Source of the DNA: Candidatus Iainarchaeum sp. | GTDB lineage: Archaea > Iainarchaeota > Iainarchaeia > Iainarchaeales > SKW153 | Assembly: GCA_026414365.1 (NCBI GenBank) | Contig: JAOAJD010000001.1 | Coordinates: 477,745 to 522,072 of the forward strand | Direction: 5' to 3' | DNA: 44,328 nt | In this document: positions 37,803 through 44,328 of the stretch, in pieces | How the letters are laid out: the number at the start of each line of letters is the position of its first letter | Numbering within the stretch: position 1 is the first letter of the stretch | Notes under the pieces: generated by a model | Databases searched by the model: none | Told to the model about the DNA's origin: nothing | What the model saw: only the letters and a program-made list of their open reading frames with translations | Made by a program: the position numbers and the translations under genes

Positions 37803-39023
37803 TTACCTTAACAACTGTGGTGCAAACAGAATTATAATTCCAAGTATAATTAATATAACTCCACCTATCAACTTACACTGTTTAGCATATTTTTCGCCGA
37901 ATGAACTACTTATTGCAAAAGCAGCTATACTAAATATTATTAAATCATCCAACATGTAGAAAATATCATAAAGTGCAATGTAGAAATATCTTTCTATTAT
38001 AGATATGTTAGCCAAAGCAAGAATCTGAGTAAATACTGCAGGTATTGCGGAACTACATAAAAATTCAACTGAATTAACAATAAATGCTAGAGCAATAATA
38101 CTTATTATAATTCCCAAAGATATTGGTTTGGTAATTATCTCTTGTGCAAGATTAATTGTATTTTTATGTGACTTTTCATCTCCTACTTTGCATTCTAAAG
38201 CTCCTTTAGTAGTGATATATTCTTTTAACCCTAAAACACCACCACCAACAGCTATTAATCCAATAATGACACTTACAATTCTTATATAGCCTACAAATAA
38301 AAATACATTTAACCAAGCGGTCATAAAAAGAAAGTATAAAACACCTGAAGCAATAACAAAACTTCCAACAATTAGCCAAAGCTTTCTTCTATCATTTAAT
38401 TCTAATGCTAATGATATTAGATAAACTAAAACCCACATTGCACAAGGATTAAATCCATCCACTAAACCTAATAAAATAGCTAACATTGGCAAAGACATTT
38501 TTGTTAAGTCAGTTTCACCCAAAAATGGAATATTAAATTTAGTATAGTCTATCACTTTTTCTTTTGTTTCTTCTTTAATAATACTCTCGCTTTTTTTGCA
38601 CGCTTCATAGCATTTAGTTATTTCGGCTTTTATTTCTTCTTTATTATGAAAACCTACAAGTGCACTCTTGTGTTCTTTACCAATTATTAATGTAGGTACT
38701 CCTAAATTTGAAAGATTTAAACCAGCTTCTGCCGCCATCTTGTAAAAAATATCATACTCTTGTGGTTTTGAAACATCGTGAAAAACAAATTCTATCTCTG
38801 GCATCTCTTTTTGGAGTTCATAAATTATTGGTTTTTGTTCATTACAGTGTGGACAAGTTGGTAAATAAAAAAAATGTACAGTAAATTTTTCCTCTTTTAC
38901 TTGATTAGGTTCATTATTTATATTTATTGCAATTGCTCCCAATATAATCAGAATTATTACTAAAGCAATATTGAACTTAGAGCTTATAAATTCTCTTACC
39001 GAATTTTTAATATTTTCAATCAT
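37803..39023 (-). CDS. Membrane thiol-disulfide carrier: thioredoxin domain fused to CcdA/DsbD-like domain
   Basis: 406 residues. Helix 1 (about 18-34) is followed by a thioredoxin-like domain (about 45-145) with C57-P-H-C60 after FFYLPT, then by a multi-helix membrane domain from about 175 to the end. Membrane cysteines C194 (GFNPCAMWVL) and C323 (SVEFLCSSAIP) are spaced as the redox pair of CcdA/DsbD proteins. With the N-terminus inside, the thioredoxin domain would face outward and receive electrons through the membrane domain. The gene overlaps glutaredoxin by 8 nt and is 5 nt from trxB, implying a relay from NAD(P)H to extracytoplasmic thiols. Confidence 0.85.
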   Translation of the reverse strand: MIENIKNSVREFISSKFNIALVIILIILGAIAININNEPNQVKEEKFTVHFFYLPTCPHCNEQKPIIYELQKEMPEIEFVFHDVSKPQEYDIFYKMAAEAGLNLSNLGVPTLIIGKEHKSALVGFHNKEEIKAEITKCYEACKKSESIIKEETKEKVIDYTKFNIPFLGETDLTKMSLPMLAILLGLVDGFNPCAMWVLVYLISLALELNDRRKLWLIVGSFVIASGVLYFLFMTAWLNVFLFVGYIRIVSVIIGLIAVGGGVLGLKEYITTKGALECKVGDEKSHKNTINLAQEIITKPISLGIIISIIALAFIVNSVEFLCSSAIPAVFTQILALANISIIERYFYIALYDIFYMLDDLIIFSIAAFAISSSFGEKYAKQCKLIGGVILIILGIIILFAPQLLR

Positions 39024-39261
39024 TTAATCCCAAAAGTTCTTTTAATTTTTTTTGGTCATAACCTATAACAAATTTGTCTCCAACAAATATTGTTGGCACA
39101 CTTTTTGATCCAGTCTTCTTAAATAATTCTTCAGCAGCTTTCTCATTTTCTTTTATATCAATCTCTTCGAACTTAATACCATTTTTTTTAAGAAAAATCT
39201 TTACAAAGTAACAAAAAGTACACATTGGAGAACTGTATAATACTACCTTCTTTTGCTGCAT
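39016..39261 (-). CDS. Glutaredoxin-like thiol-disulfide oxidoreductase
   Basis: 81 residues, single thioredoxin-fold domain. The N-terminal VVLYSSPMCTFCYFVKIFLK holds the redox pair C14-x2-C17; SKSVPTIFVGDKFVIGYD carries the cis-proline (after V) and the conserved GYD/GxD loop. It resembles NrdH/glutaredoxin proteins that accept electrons from thioredoxin reductase. First gene of a three-gene redox operon with overlapping or nearly touching frames. Confidence 0.9.
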   Translation of the reverse strand: MQQKKVVLYSSPMCTFCYFVKIFLKKNGIKFEEIDIKENEKAAEELFKKTGSKSVPTIFVGDKFVIGYDQKKLKELLGLND

Positions 39262-39501
39262 AATTAAGAATTATAATCTAAAAATAGTTTAAAATTGTTT
39301 CTAACAGAGAAAGTCTCTTATTATCGAGTTGTTGTTTTTATTAGATTTGAGAATTAAAAATAAAAACTTAGAGAATATTAAGCAAAATAAAAATCACAAA
39401 CTATTTCTAACAAAGTCGTTTTATTTATATTAGTAAAATATAAAAATCACTTATTAAAAATACTAACAAAAAATAGATTTGGTAAAAATAGTTGTGGTCA
39501 A

Positions 39502-39591
39502 CGCCCCCGCCGGGATTTGAACCCGGGCCACAGCCTTTCTATAAAATTTTGATTCGACAGGGCTGTATCCTAACCGCTAGACGACAGGGGC
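39502..39591 (-). tRNA. tRNA-Asp (GTC) with an 18-nt intron
   Basis: Acceptor stem GCCCCTG/CGGGGGC with one G-U pair, D-arm starting GTCT, T-arm CCGGG-TTCAAAT-CCCGG, discriminator G. The anticodon stem CAGCC/GGCTG encloses 25 nt instead of 7. Removing 18 nt (39537-39554) after position 37 leaves loop CTGTCGA with anticodon GTC. The splice junctions fit a bulge-helix-bulge: loop bases CUGU pair with AUAG of the intron, with 3-nt bulges on both sides. Mature length 72 nt. No CCA is encoded. GTC and discriminator G agree with Asp. Confidence 0.93.
39537..39554 (-). other. tRNA-Asp intron (position 37/38)
   Basis: 18-nt intron, among the shorter archaeal tRNA introns. Its 3' part AUAG pairs with anticodon-loop CUGU (one G-U), giving the 4-bp central helix of a bulge-helix-bulge or its relaxed bulge-helix-loop form; the inner helix is weak (AAAAUUUU). 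To be cut by the splicing endonuclease and the exons joined by RtcB, whose gene is in this window. Confidence 0.85.
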
Positions 39592-39610
39592 TTATTAAGA
39601 TTATTTTCTC

Positions 39611-39620
39611 TAAATATTTT
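39611..39620 (-). promoter_or_regulatory. TATA-like box of tRNA-Asp
   Basis: AAAATATTTA on the minus strand, 20-29 bp upstream of the tRNA 5' end, the spacing expected for an archaeal box A. Confidence 0.4.
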
Positions 39621-39691
39621 AAAAATTGTTTCCTTTTGTTTTCAATTTCTGTATGGCTTTATTTACAAAATCTATTTTATCTCTTTATTGA

Positions 39692-39766
39692 TGGGAGGAC
39701 CGGGATTTGAACCCGGGTTTTACGCACCCCAAGCGTAAGTACTAGACCAGGCTATACTATCCCCCC
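39692..39766 (-). tRNA. tRNA-Pro (GGG)
   Basis: 75 nt. Acceptor GGGGGGA/TCCTCCC (one G-U), D-stem GTAT/GTAC, anticodon stem TACGC/GCGTA with loop TTGGGGT giving anticodon GGG, variable AAAC, T-arm CCGGG-TTCAAAT-CCCGG, discriminator A. No intron and no encoded CCA. Confidence 0.95.
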
Positions 39767-39782
39767 AATCCAACAAAAATAT

Positions 39783-39790
39783 CTTTATAG
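39783..39790 (-). promoter_or_regulatory. TATA-like box of tRNA-Pro
   Basis: CTATAAAG on the minus strand, 17-24 bp upstream of the tRNA 5' end; transcription would then start a few bases before the mature end. Confidence 0.4.
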
Positions 39791-39973
39791 AAATAGAAAA
39801 TTAAATCTTTGCGTATTAGTTTATCTTGTAGCTAGAGTAAAGTACAATAGATTCGCCTGAGATATTAATATTATCTGCTCCATTTTTTTGCTGCAAAAAT
39901 ACTTAAATGTTAGTTCAATATTTAGATTTATATTGATTATGTAGAAAGTTAGTAAACTCTTTAATATTTTCAG

Positions 39974-40047
39974 CGAGCCTGCGGGGATTTGAACCCCGGA
40001 CACCTCGGTTAAAAGCCGAGTGCTCTGCCAGGCTGAGCTACAGGCCC
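39974..40047 (-). tRNA. tRNA-Lys (TTT)
   Basis: 74 nt. Acceptor GGGCCTG/CAGGCTC (one G-U), D-arm GCTC-AGCCTGGCA-GAGC, anticodon stem CTCGG/CCGAG with loop CTTTTAA giving anticodon TTT, T-arm CGGGG-TTCAAAT-CCCCG, discriminator G. No intron and no encoded CCA. It follows the surface-protein cluster by 48 bp. Confidence 0.95.
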
Positions 40048-40070
40048 TTATTATTTAATTAGTTTTAGAG

Positions 40071-40080
40071 AAATTTAAAA
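40071..40080 (-). promoter_or_regulatory. TATA-like box of tRNA-Lys
   Basis: TTTTAAATTT on the minus strand, 24-33 bp upstream of the tRNA 5' end, in the short gap after the surface-protein gene. Confidence 0.4.
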
Positions 40081-40095
40081 AAGCAATCTTTTTAC

Positions 40096-41532
40096 TTATT
40101 TTTTTATTTTTCTTTTTTTCAATTTTCTTATTTCTGCAATATTGTCATATATCTTGTTTATCTTACTCTTAATTTGTAAGATTTCTATTATTATACCTAA
40201 AAATAAGATTATAAGCAGGATATTAAAAATATTGAGTAGGTTATTAAATTTAAAAATTTCTTTTTTATCTTCTGTTTTGGTTTCTTCTATCTTTTCGTGG
40301 ACCATTACTTTAACCTCTCTAGTTATTTTTGTTAGATTATTGATTGTCCCTTCTGTAGGTTTTATTACTAGTATTAAGTTCTCGATTCCTGATCTTTTAG
40401 ATGTTTTTATTTCAAACTCGATATTTTTGTCTTCTCCTGCTTTCAGAAATAATTCTTTTTGTTTTTCAACTTCCCAGTCTAGCGGAACTATCAAAAATAT
40501 TAATAGATTAAGATCTCTATTACCAACATTCTTTATAGTAAATATAATTTTAGATTTTGTTTCAGGTAGCATTTTTTCTGCAATTACGTCTATTATCTTT
40601 ATTTCTCTCTTCTCTCTCTCAAAAACTCTAACAATAAAATTTGTTGTTTTTAAGTAGTTGTCTCCTTTTATTGATAAGTCAAAAGCATAATCATCTTCTC
40701 TTGTGTCTTCAGGAACTTTTATCTTCACTAAAATTTTAATTTCTTCATCAGGAGCAATAATATTTTTTTGTTCAATTATTTCAAACCATTCTGCTGGGGT
40801 TATTTCTACTTTCAGATTTTTTAGCTCTGCATTGCCAGTATTCTTAATTCTTATAGTAAGATATTCTACTGATCCTTGTTCTATTTTTATATCTCTTTGT
40901 AATTCAACAATTTCTATATCCGCAAACTTTGGCTGAGGCGTTTGTATTATTTGGGTAACAAATCCTTTCTGCTCTTGCTTTTTAGTTGCGGTGAATTGTA
41001 AAGAGGCGGAACTTTTCCTTTGTCCATAATAAACAATAATCTTAAACCAATAGCTACCAGGATCTTTTAGGTTTAATGTTAACGTTGTTTGCCAACTTTC
41101 ATTTTGCTTTATTAGTTTTGCTGCTGAAGAGTATGCTATGCTATTCTTATTGCAATTGTCATTAACGTTAGAAACAATGCAATATTCATATATATATTCT
41201 TGATCTGTTATTCCTTCATTTTTTATTTCTACTAAAAAACTTACATCAGGTATCTCTGAATCTAGAACATTTATTATTCTAACTTGTGGTGGATTCTCTA
41301 AAATAACTTGAGGGAAATAAATTCCCAATTTTACATCCCAAGCCCCTTTTTTGAAATTTCCGCTAATATCATCGATATAAAAGTTCAAATCAAAATCATT
41401 ATCTGAAGCATTACCTGATATTTGTAATAATTCTGTTAATTCTAAATCATATCCATTTCCACTGGCTTCAAAAGAAAAAGTTCTTGGAGCAATGATTAAA
41501 TAGGAGAATAATAAAATAAATACTCTCTTCAT
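40096..41532 (-). CDS. Membrane-anchored exported protein with NEW3-like beta domains
   Basis: 478 residues from the ATG giving MKRVFILLFSYLIIAPRTFS, a signal peptide; a GTG three codons upstream is part of AAGTGA and less likely. Residues about 25-200 are beta-rich (FDLNFYIDDISGNFKKGAWD). Two tandem NEW3/CARDB-like modules follow at about 205-305 (IEIVELQRDIKIEQGSVEYL; IKVPEDTREDDYAFDLSIKG) and 310-405. A transmembrane helix near 435-455 (ILLIILFLGIIIEIL) is followed by a basic tail ending RKLKKRKIKK, so most of the protein is outside. Last gene of the exported-protein run; starts 9 nt after the lipoprotein stop. Function unknown; scaffold or cell-surface attachment is plausible. Confidence 0.7.
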   Translation of the reverse strand: MKRVFILLFSYLIIAPRTFSFEASGNGYDLELTELLQISGNASDNDFDLNFYIDDISGNFKKGAWDVKLGIYFPQVILENPPQVRIINVLDSEIPDVSFLVEIKNEGITDQEYIYEYCIVSNVNDNCNKNSIAYSSAAKLIKQNESWQTTLTLNLKDPGSYWFKIIVYYGQRKSSASLQFTATKKQEQKGFVTQIIQTPQPKFADIEIVELQRDIKIEQGSVEYLTIRIKNTGNAELKNLKVEITPAEWFEIIEQKNIIAPDEEIKILVKIKVPEDTREDDYAFDLSIKGDNYLKTTNFIVRVFEREKREIKIIDVIAEKMLPETKSKIIFTIKNVGNRDLNLLIFLIVPLDWEVEKQKELFLKAGEDKNIEFEIKTSKRSGIENLILVIKPTEGTINNLTKITREVKVMVHEKIEETKTEDKKEIFKFNNLLNIFNILLIILFLGIIIEILQIKSKINKIYDNIAEIRKLKKRKIKK

Positions 41533-41541
41533 TTTTTTCAC

Positions 41542-41856
41542 TTAATCTATTTTTAAATTGCTTATTGGAAGCTCCTTAATTATTTTGTTGTTGTCAATAT
41601 CATATATGATCAAAAGATCTGGCCAAGTTAACTGTAGCATTCCGTTATTAGCGTCATTGTATATTGCCTTTTTTGTTTTTTTAAGTTCTTCTATATTAGA
41701 AATTATCTCTACTCTCGGATTCTCTGTTTTTCCGTATCTTTCTTTTAGCTCCTCTATTGCAAGCTCTATCTTATATTCTTCTACATTTTTATGTTGATTA
41801 TTTATACAACCTATAAGCAAAAAAGGTAGTAAGATTAGTGGAACTATTCTCTTCAA
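41542..41856 (-). CDS. Small putative lipoprotein, TTG start
   Basis: 104 residues. The N-terminus MKRIVPLILLPFLLIGC is a lipoprotein signal with lipobox LIGC and cleavage before C17. The mature part is short, with helical IELAIEELKERYGK and a beta-like LLIIYDIDNNKIIKEL end. Start is TTG, one nt after the stop of the preceding gene, with AAGGTAGGT upstream. No family is recognised. Its tight spacing to genes on both sides indicates one operon. Confidence 0.6.
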   Translation of the reverse strand: MKRIVPLILLPFLLIGCINNQHKNVEEYKIELAIEELKERYGKTENPRVEIISNIEELKKTKKAIYNDANNGMLQLTWPDLLIIYDIDNNKIIKELPISNLKID

Positions 41857-41857
41857 G

Positions 41858-42415
41858 CTAACCTACCTTATTAGAAATGTTAGGACATTTTATACCATAA
41901 CATTTAGCTGTTTTTCCATTAATTTCTATTGTCATAGGTTCTAATATTTTTTTGACAACATCGATAATTTGCACTGTCTTTTCTCTTACTGTTTTCAATG
42001 CATCTATCAAATTATCTACAAATTTTTCTGTTATACTTTCTTCTTTTTCTTTAACATTGTCTTCTCCAGCATTTTGATCTTCAATTATAGATATATTACC
42101 ATTTTCTTTGCTTGTATTTTTGTTTTCATTTATTCCATTATTTTTGTTTATATTGTTTTCATCTTGATTTTCTATTCCATCTACTGCATCACAGTTAGCA
42201 TCTTTTTTGTTTTGATCATCTTTTTCTATGTCATAATATCCTATCTGATTTTCTCCTGCTTTTAAAATGTTGTTTATATCTGATAAATTATAGTCATTTT
42301 TATTAATGTCAATATTTAAATTTTCATCTTGGATTACTAAACTTTCTTCTTGTTCTTGGGAGAAGTTAAATGAACTTATCAAAATAAAAAACAAAAAAAC
42401 CATTTTGGTATTCAT
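41858..42415 (-). CDS. Exported Asn/Asp/Glu-rich protein of unknown function
   Basis: 185 residues. Signal peptide MNTKMVFLFFILISSFNFS, then a long low-complexity stretch rich in Asn, Asp, Glu and Lys (about 25-125), then a helical segment EKFVDNLIDALKTVREKTVQ and a short C-terminal part with the cysteine pair KCYGIKC. No membrane anchor follows. The acidic disordered middle suggests a spacer or an ion-binding surface. It is 17 nt after the preceding small anchored protein. No family recognised. Confidence 0.6.
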   Translation of the reverse strand: MNTKMVFLFFILISSFNFSQEQEESLVIQDENLNIDINKNDYNLSDINNILKAGENQIGYYDIEKDDQNKKDANCDAVDGIENQDENNINKNNGINENKNTSKENGNISIIEDQNAGEDNVKEKEESITEKFVDNLIDALKTVREKTVQIIDVVKKILEPMTIEINGKTAKCYGIKCPNISNKVG

Positions 42416-42432
42416 AAAGATCTTCTGTTGTT

Positions 42433-42825
42433 TTATTTGTTGGAAGTAAAAATACAGCCCTCTCTTCTTACTAAAACAATGTCTGTATAGTACTTACCAT
42501 CTTTTTCTATAACTCTTATGCCTTTGGTTCTCAGCTCCTGTGCTGTCTGATAATTAATTTCTATAGTTGTTTCTTGTTTTGGTTCATACCATATCCCACC
42601 CTTAGCTAAGCACCAATCTGACTTTAAGGCAGTTAGGTTAGACTGGGCATTTGCTAGATTCAACATGAAATTTTTATCTTCTTCGCTTAGATTGACAATA
42701 ATTTTTTGTTGTTTATTAGTTCCAAAAAAATCTTTTGTCAAAAACCCTGCTACGAAAGAGATAATAACTATTAGAGCTAGACCTGTTATTTTAACTAATT
42801 TTTCTTTATCTTCCCATTTTACCAT
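42433..42825 (-). CDS. Small N-terminally anchored protein
   Basis: 130 residues from the ATG that follows GAGGTGAT; the reading from farther upstream overlaps the preceding gene and covers this ribosome-binding site. A single transmembrane helix at about 12-30 (ITGLALIVIISFVAGFLTK) leaves about 95 residues outside. A short helix (SEEDKNFMLNLANAQSNL) precedes a domain with two cysteines (SDWCLAKGG and REGCIF), likely a disulfide. Thirteen nt after the repeat protein. No family recognised. Confidence 0.6.
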   Translation of the reverse strand: MVKWEDKEKLVKITGLALIVIISFVAGFLTKDFFGTNKQQKIIVNLSEEDKNFMLNLANAQSNLTALKSDWCLAKGGIWYEPKQETTIEINYQTAQELRTKGIRVIEKDGKYYTDIVLVRREGCIFTSNK

Positions 42826-42838
42826 AAAATCACCTCTC

Positions 42839-44328
42839 TTAATTAAAAGGGATAATTGTAGCAATGTTTTTTATTACAGCAATCAAACTATTGTTTCCAG
42901 TATATGTTGTTGTTATTCTGATATATTGTGGATTTTCGAAATCTTCACAAAAGCCTATGTTCTCACCAATCACTTCACCATCTTGTAATACATTTACTTT
43001 TTTAACAGAACAAAAACCACCATTTCTTTGTGTAAGACATTCTAAAGCAAACAAATAAATATCTCCATTACTGTTAGAAGTAATAGTACTTGTGATACAT
43101 TGTGCTTCATCTATTTGGAGAGCCATTTTAGCTAATGAATTTTGTTCGCCAATAAAAACTATGAATGCTTTAAACTGTAGAAGGTCATTTCCACTAAGTT
43201 GAGGATATTCTTTTTCGTAAATTATATCTTCATTTGAGTCAGCAATGTATTGATTGTCATCATTCCAAAGTCCAAATGGGACTTTATATCTAGAACCCAT
43301 ATAATATTTCATTATCTCAGGAGCAACTAGGTTTGTATCTAGGACAATATTGTTTGCATCATCCAATGTAATATGACCTATTGCATTAATGTCTTCTATG
43401 TTAAAATCATTTCCTTCTTTTTCAATCTTTACAAGTGTTAACTTTGGATCATGGCCGGCTATTACAAACTCTCCTTTTGATATCAATATCTTCGGATCTG
43501 GTGTAATTATTGGAAATTCTATAGTGTTACCTTGGTCTGTCAAAGATCCTTTTTGTATACTTAAACTAACACTGTTGCTGAGTTTTATCCTAAGTGCTGA
43601 TTGTATTTCTTGTATTGCTTGCGAACTTAGTTTTAAATACTGTAATGAATTATTCAGATCAAGACTATTTATTGCAGCATTGAATTTAGTGTTGAAATGT
43701 GGATCAGTTTCTGTATAGGATTTTAAATACTGTAAGGAGTTGTTTAGGTCTAGGCTATTTATTGCAGTATTAAATTTAGTATCAAATAATGGATCAGTCT
43801 CTGTATATGACTTCAAATATTGTAGACTATTATTAAGATCTAGGCTATTAATAGCAGAACTAAATTTAGAATCGAATAGTGGATCCGTCTCTGTGTAGGA
43901 TTTCAAGTACTGCAGAGAATTGTTTAGGTCTAAAGCTTGTATGGCTGAATTAAACTTACTATCAAATAGTGGATCGGTTTCTGTATATGACTTAAGATAT
44001 TGCAAAGTATTGTTTAAATCTAAAGCTTGTATAGCTGAATTAAATTTAGTATTGAAATGTGGATCTGTTTCCTGTTTCAAGTATTGCAATGAATTATTTA
44101 AATCTAAAGCCTGAATCTTAGAATCAAACAATGGATCTGTCTCCGTATATGACTTAAGATATTGCAAAGTATTGTTTAAATCTAAAGCTTGTATTTTAGA
44201 TTCAAACAACGGATCAGATTCTTGTTTTAAGTATTGCAGGGAGTTATTTAAATCAAGACTATTTATTGCAGCATTGAATTTAGTGTTGAAATGTGGATCA
44301 GTTTCTGTATAGGATTTTAAATACTGTA
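42839..44328 (-). CDS. Large repeat protein, 5' end outside window
   Basis: 495 codons are visible and the frame stays open through the window edge, so the true start and any signal peptide are not seen. The visible N-terminal 232 residues are eight tandem units of 24-30 residues with consensus SYTETDPLFDSKFNSAIxxLDLNNSLQYLK (quoted in parts: SYTETDPLFD, LDLNNSLQYLK). A roughly 260-residue non-repeated C-terminal region follows, beginning LSSQAIQEIQSALRIKLSNS, beta-rich, with four cysteines late in the chain (EAQCITS, ALECLTQ, GGFCSV, GFCEDF). The TETDP-type repeats recall stalk parts of tail-fibre-like or adhesin proteins; this is a resemblance only. It heads a run of four exported-protein genes. 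Confidence 0.75.
   Translation of the reverse strand, partial: QYLKSYTETDPHFNTKFNAAINSLDLNNSLQYLKQESDPLFESKIQALDLNNTLQYLKSYTETDPLFDSKIQALDLNNSLQYLKQETDPHFNTKFNSAIQALDLNNTLQYLKSYTETDPLFDSKFNSAIQALDLNNSLQYLKSYTETDPLFDSKFSSAINSLDLNNSLQYLKSYTETDPLFDTKFNTAINSLDLNNSLQYLKSYTETDPHFNTKFNAAINSLDLNNSLQYLKLSSQAIQEIQSALRIKLSNSVSLSIQKGSLTDQGNTIEFPIITPDPKILISKGEFVIAGHDPKLTLVKIEKEGNDFNIEDINAIGHITLDDANNIVLDTNLVAPEIMKYYMGSRYKVPFGLWNDDNQYIADSNEDIIYEKEYPQLSGNDLLQFKAFIVFIGEQNSLAKMALQIDEAQCITSTITSNSNGDIYLFALECLTQRNGGFCSVKKVNVLQDGEVIGENIGFCEDFENPQYIRITTTYTGNNSLIAVIKNIATIIPFN
43631..44328 (-). repeat. Tandem coding repeat array (24-30 residue units)
   Basis: Eight in-frame units of 72-90 bp, the first truncated at the window edge. 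Unit lengths in order are 30 or more, 24, 26, 28, 30, 30, 30 and 30 residues. Two independent small deletions account for the shorter forms: SYTE to QE (2 residues) and loss of 4 residues in KFNSAIQ to KIQ. A 77-nt segment at 43658-43734 is identical to 44252-44328, exactly 594 bp apart, showing recent copying between units. Confidence 0.92.

Noticed and set aside
39262-39500. Imperfect repeated TTTCTAACA...AAGTC segments at about 39297 and 39403
   Set aside because: Only about 14 bp match in very AT-rich DNA; no array, attachment site or RNA structure could be supported.
39502-39591. tRNA-Glu assignment based on the D-arm similarity
   Set aside because: Removing the bulge-helix-bulge intron leaves anticodon GTC, which is Asp.
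39821-40003. 60-residue minus-strand frame running into tRNA-Lys
   Set aside because: Begins inside the tRNA gene and has no family or ribosome-binding support.
43631-44328. CRISPR-like regular repeats
   Set aside because: Units are contiguous, in frame and coding, with no unique spacers between identical repeats.

Overview
This AT-rich window is archaeal. It carries the archaeal or eukaryote-type ribosomal proteins L32e, L19e, S4e and L30e, aIF1, RNase P subunit Rpp29, EF-1alpha, EF-2 with the diphthamide loop, split RNA polymerase A'/A'' and B'/B'' subunits, archaeal-type riboflavin enzymes and an intron-bearing tRNA. Start sites are repeatedly preceded by GGTGA or GTGAT, which complements the usual archaeal 16S 3' end. 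The lineage cannot be fixed from sequence alone. A DPANN-type or euryarchaeal genome with low GC is the best guess.

Layout, with nearly everything on the minus strand. (1) 1-10616: one compact ribosomal protein operon, read right to left: L3, L4, L23, L2, S19, L22, S3, L29, aIF1, Rpp29, S17, L14, L24, S4e, L5, S14, S8, L6, L32e, L19e, L18 and S5 (cut by the window edge). Many stops and starts overlap. (2) 10791-13046: a large membrane-anchored surface protein with an extremely tyrosine-rich N-terminus. (3) 13215-15098: RNA ligase RtcB and its activator archease. (4) 15233-17914: an ADP-forming acyl-CoA synthetase fused to a GNAT acetyltransferase. (5) 18066-30900: the second information-processing block, RpoH, RpoB'', RpoB', RpoA', RpoA'', L30e, then S12, S7, EF-2, then EF-1alpha and S10. 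NusA is absent from its usual place. (6) 31106-32727, plus strand: a complete terminal riboflavin/FMN set (CTP-dependent riboflavin kinase, riboflavin synthase, lumazine synthase). (7) 32747-35849: an orphan DNA methyltransferase and AMP-forming acetyl-CoA synthetase. (8) 36212-39261: a cysteine-rich translation-factor-like beta-barrel protein and a thiol-redox operon (glutaredoxin, thioredoxin-CcdA membrane fusion, thioredoxin reductase). (9) 39502-40047: tRNA-Asp (with an 18-nt intron), tRNA-Pro and tRNA-Lys. (10) 40096-44328: a five-gene run of exported proteins: a long repeat protein cut by the window end, a small anchored protein, an Asn/Asp/Glu-rich secreted protein, a lipoprotein and a NEW3-like membrane-anchored protein.

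How the genes may work together. RtcB and archease would join the exons of tRNAs such as the intron-bearing tRNA-Asp found here. The GNAT-fused synthetase may regulate the nearby AMP-forming Acs by lysine acetylation. The redox operon could export reducing power to disulfides in surface proteins, several of which carry cysteine pairs. The least explained regions are the repeat-protein surface cluster at the right end and the tyrosine-rich surface protein.
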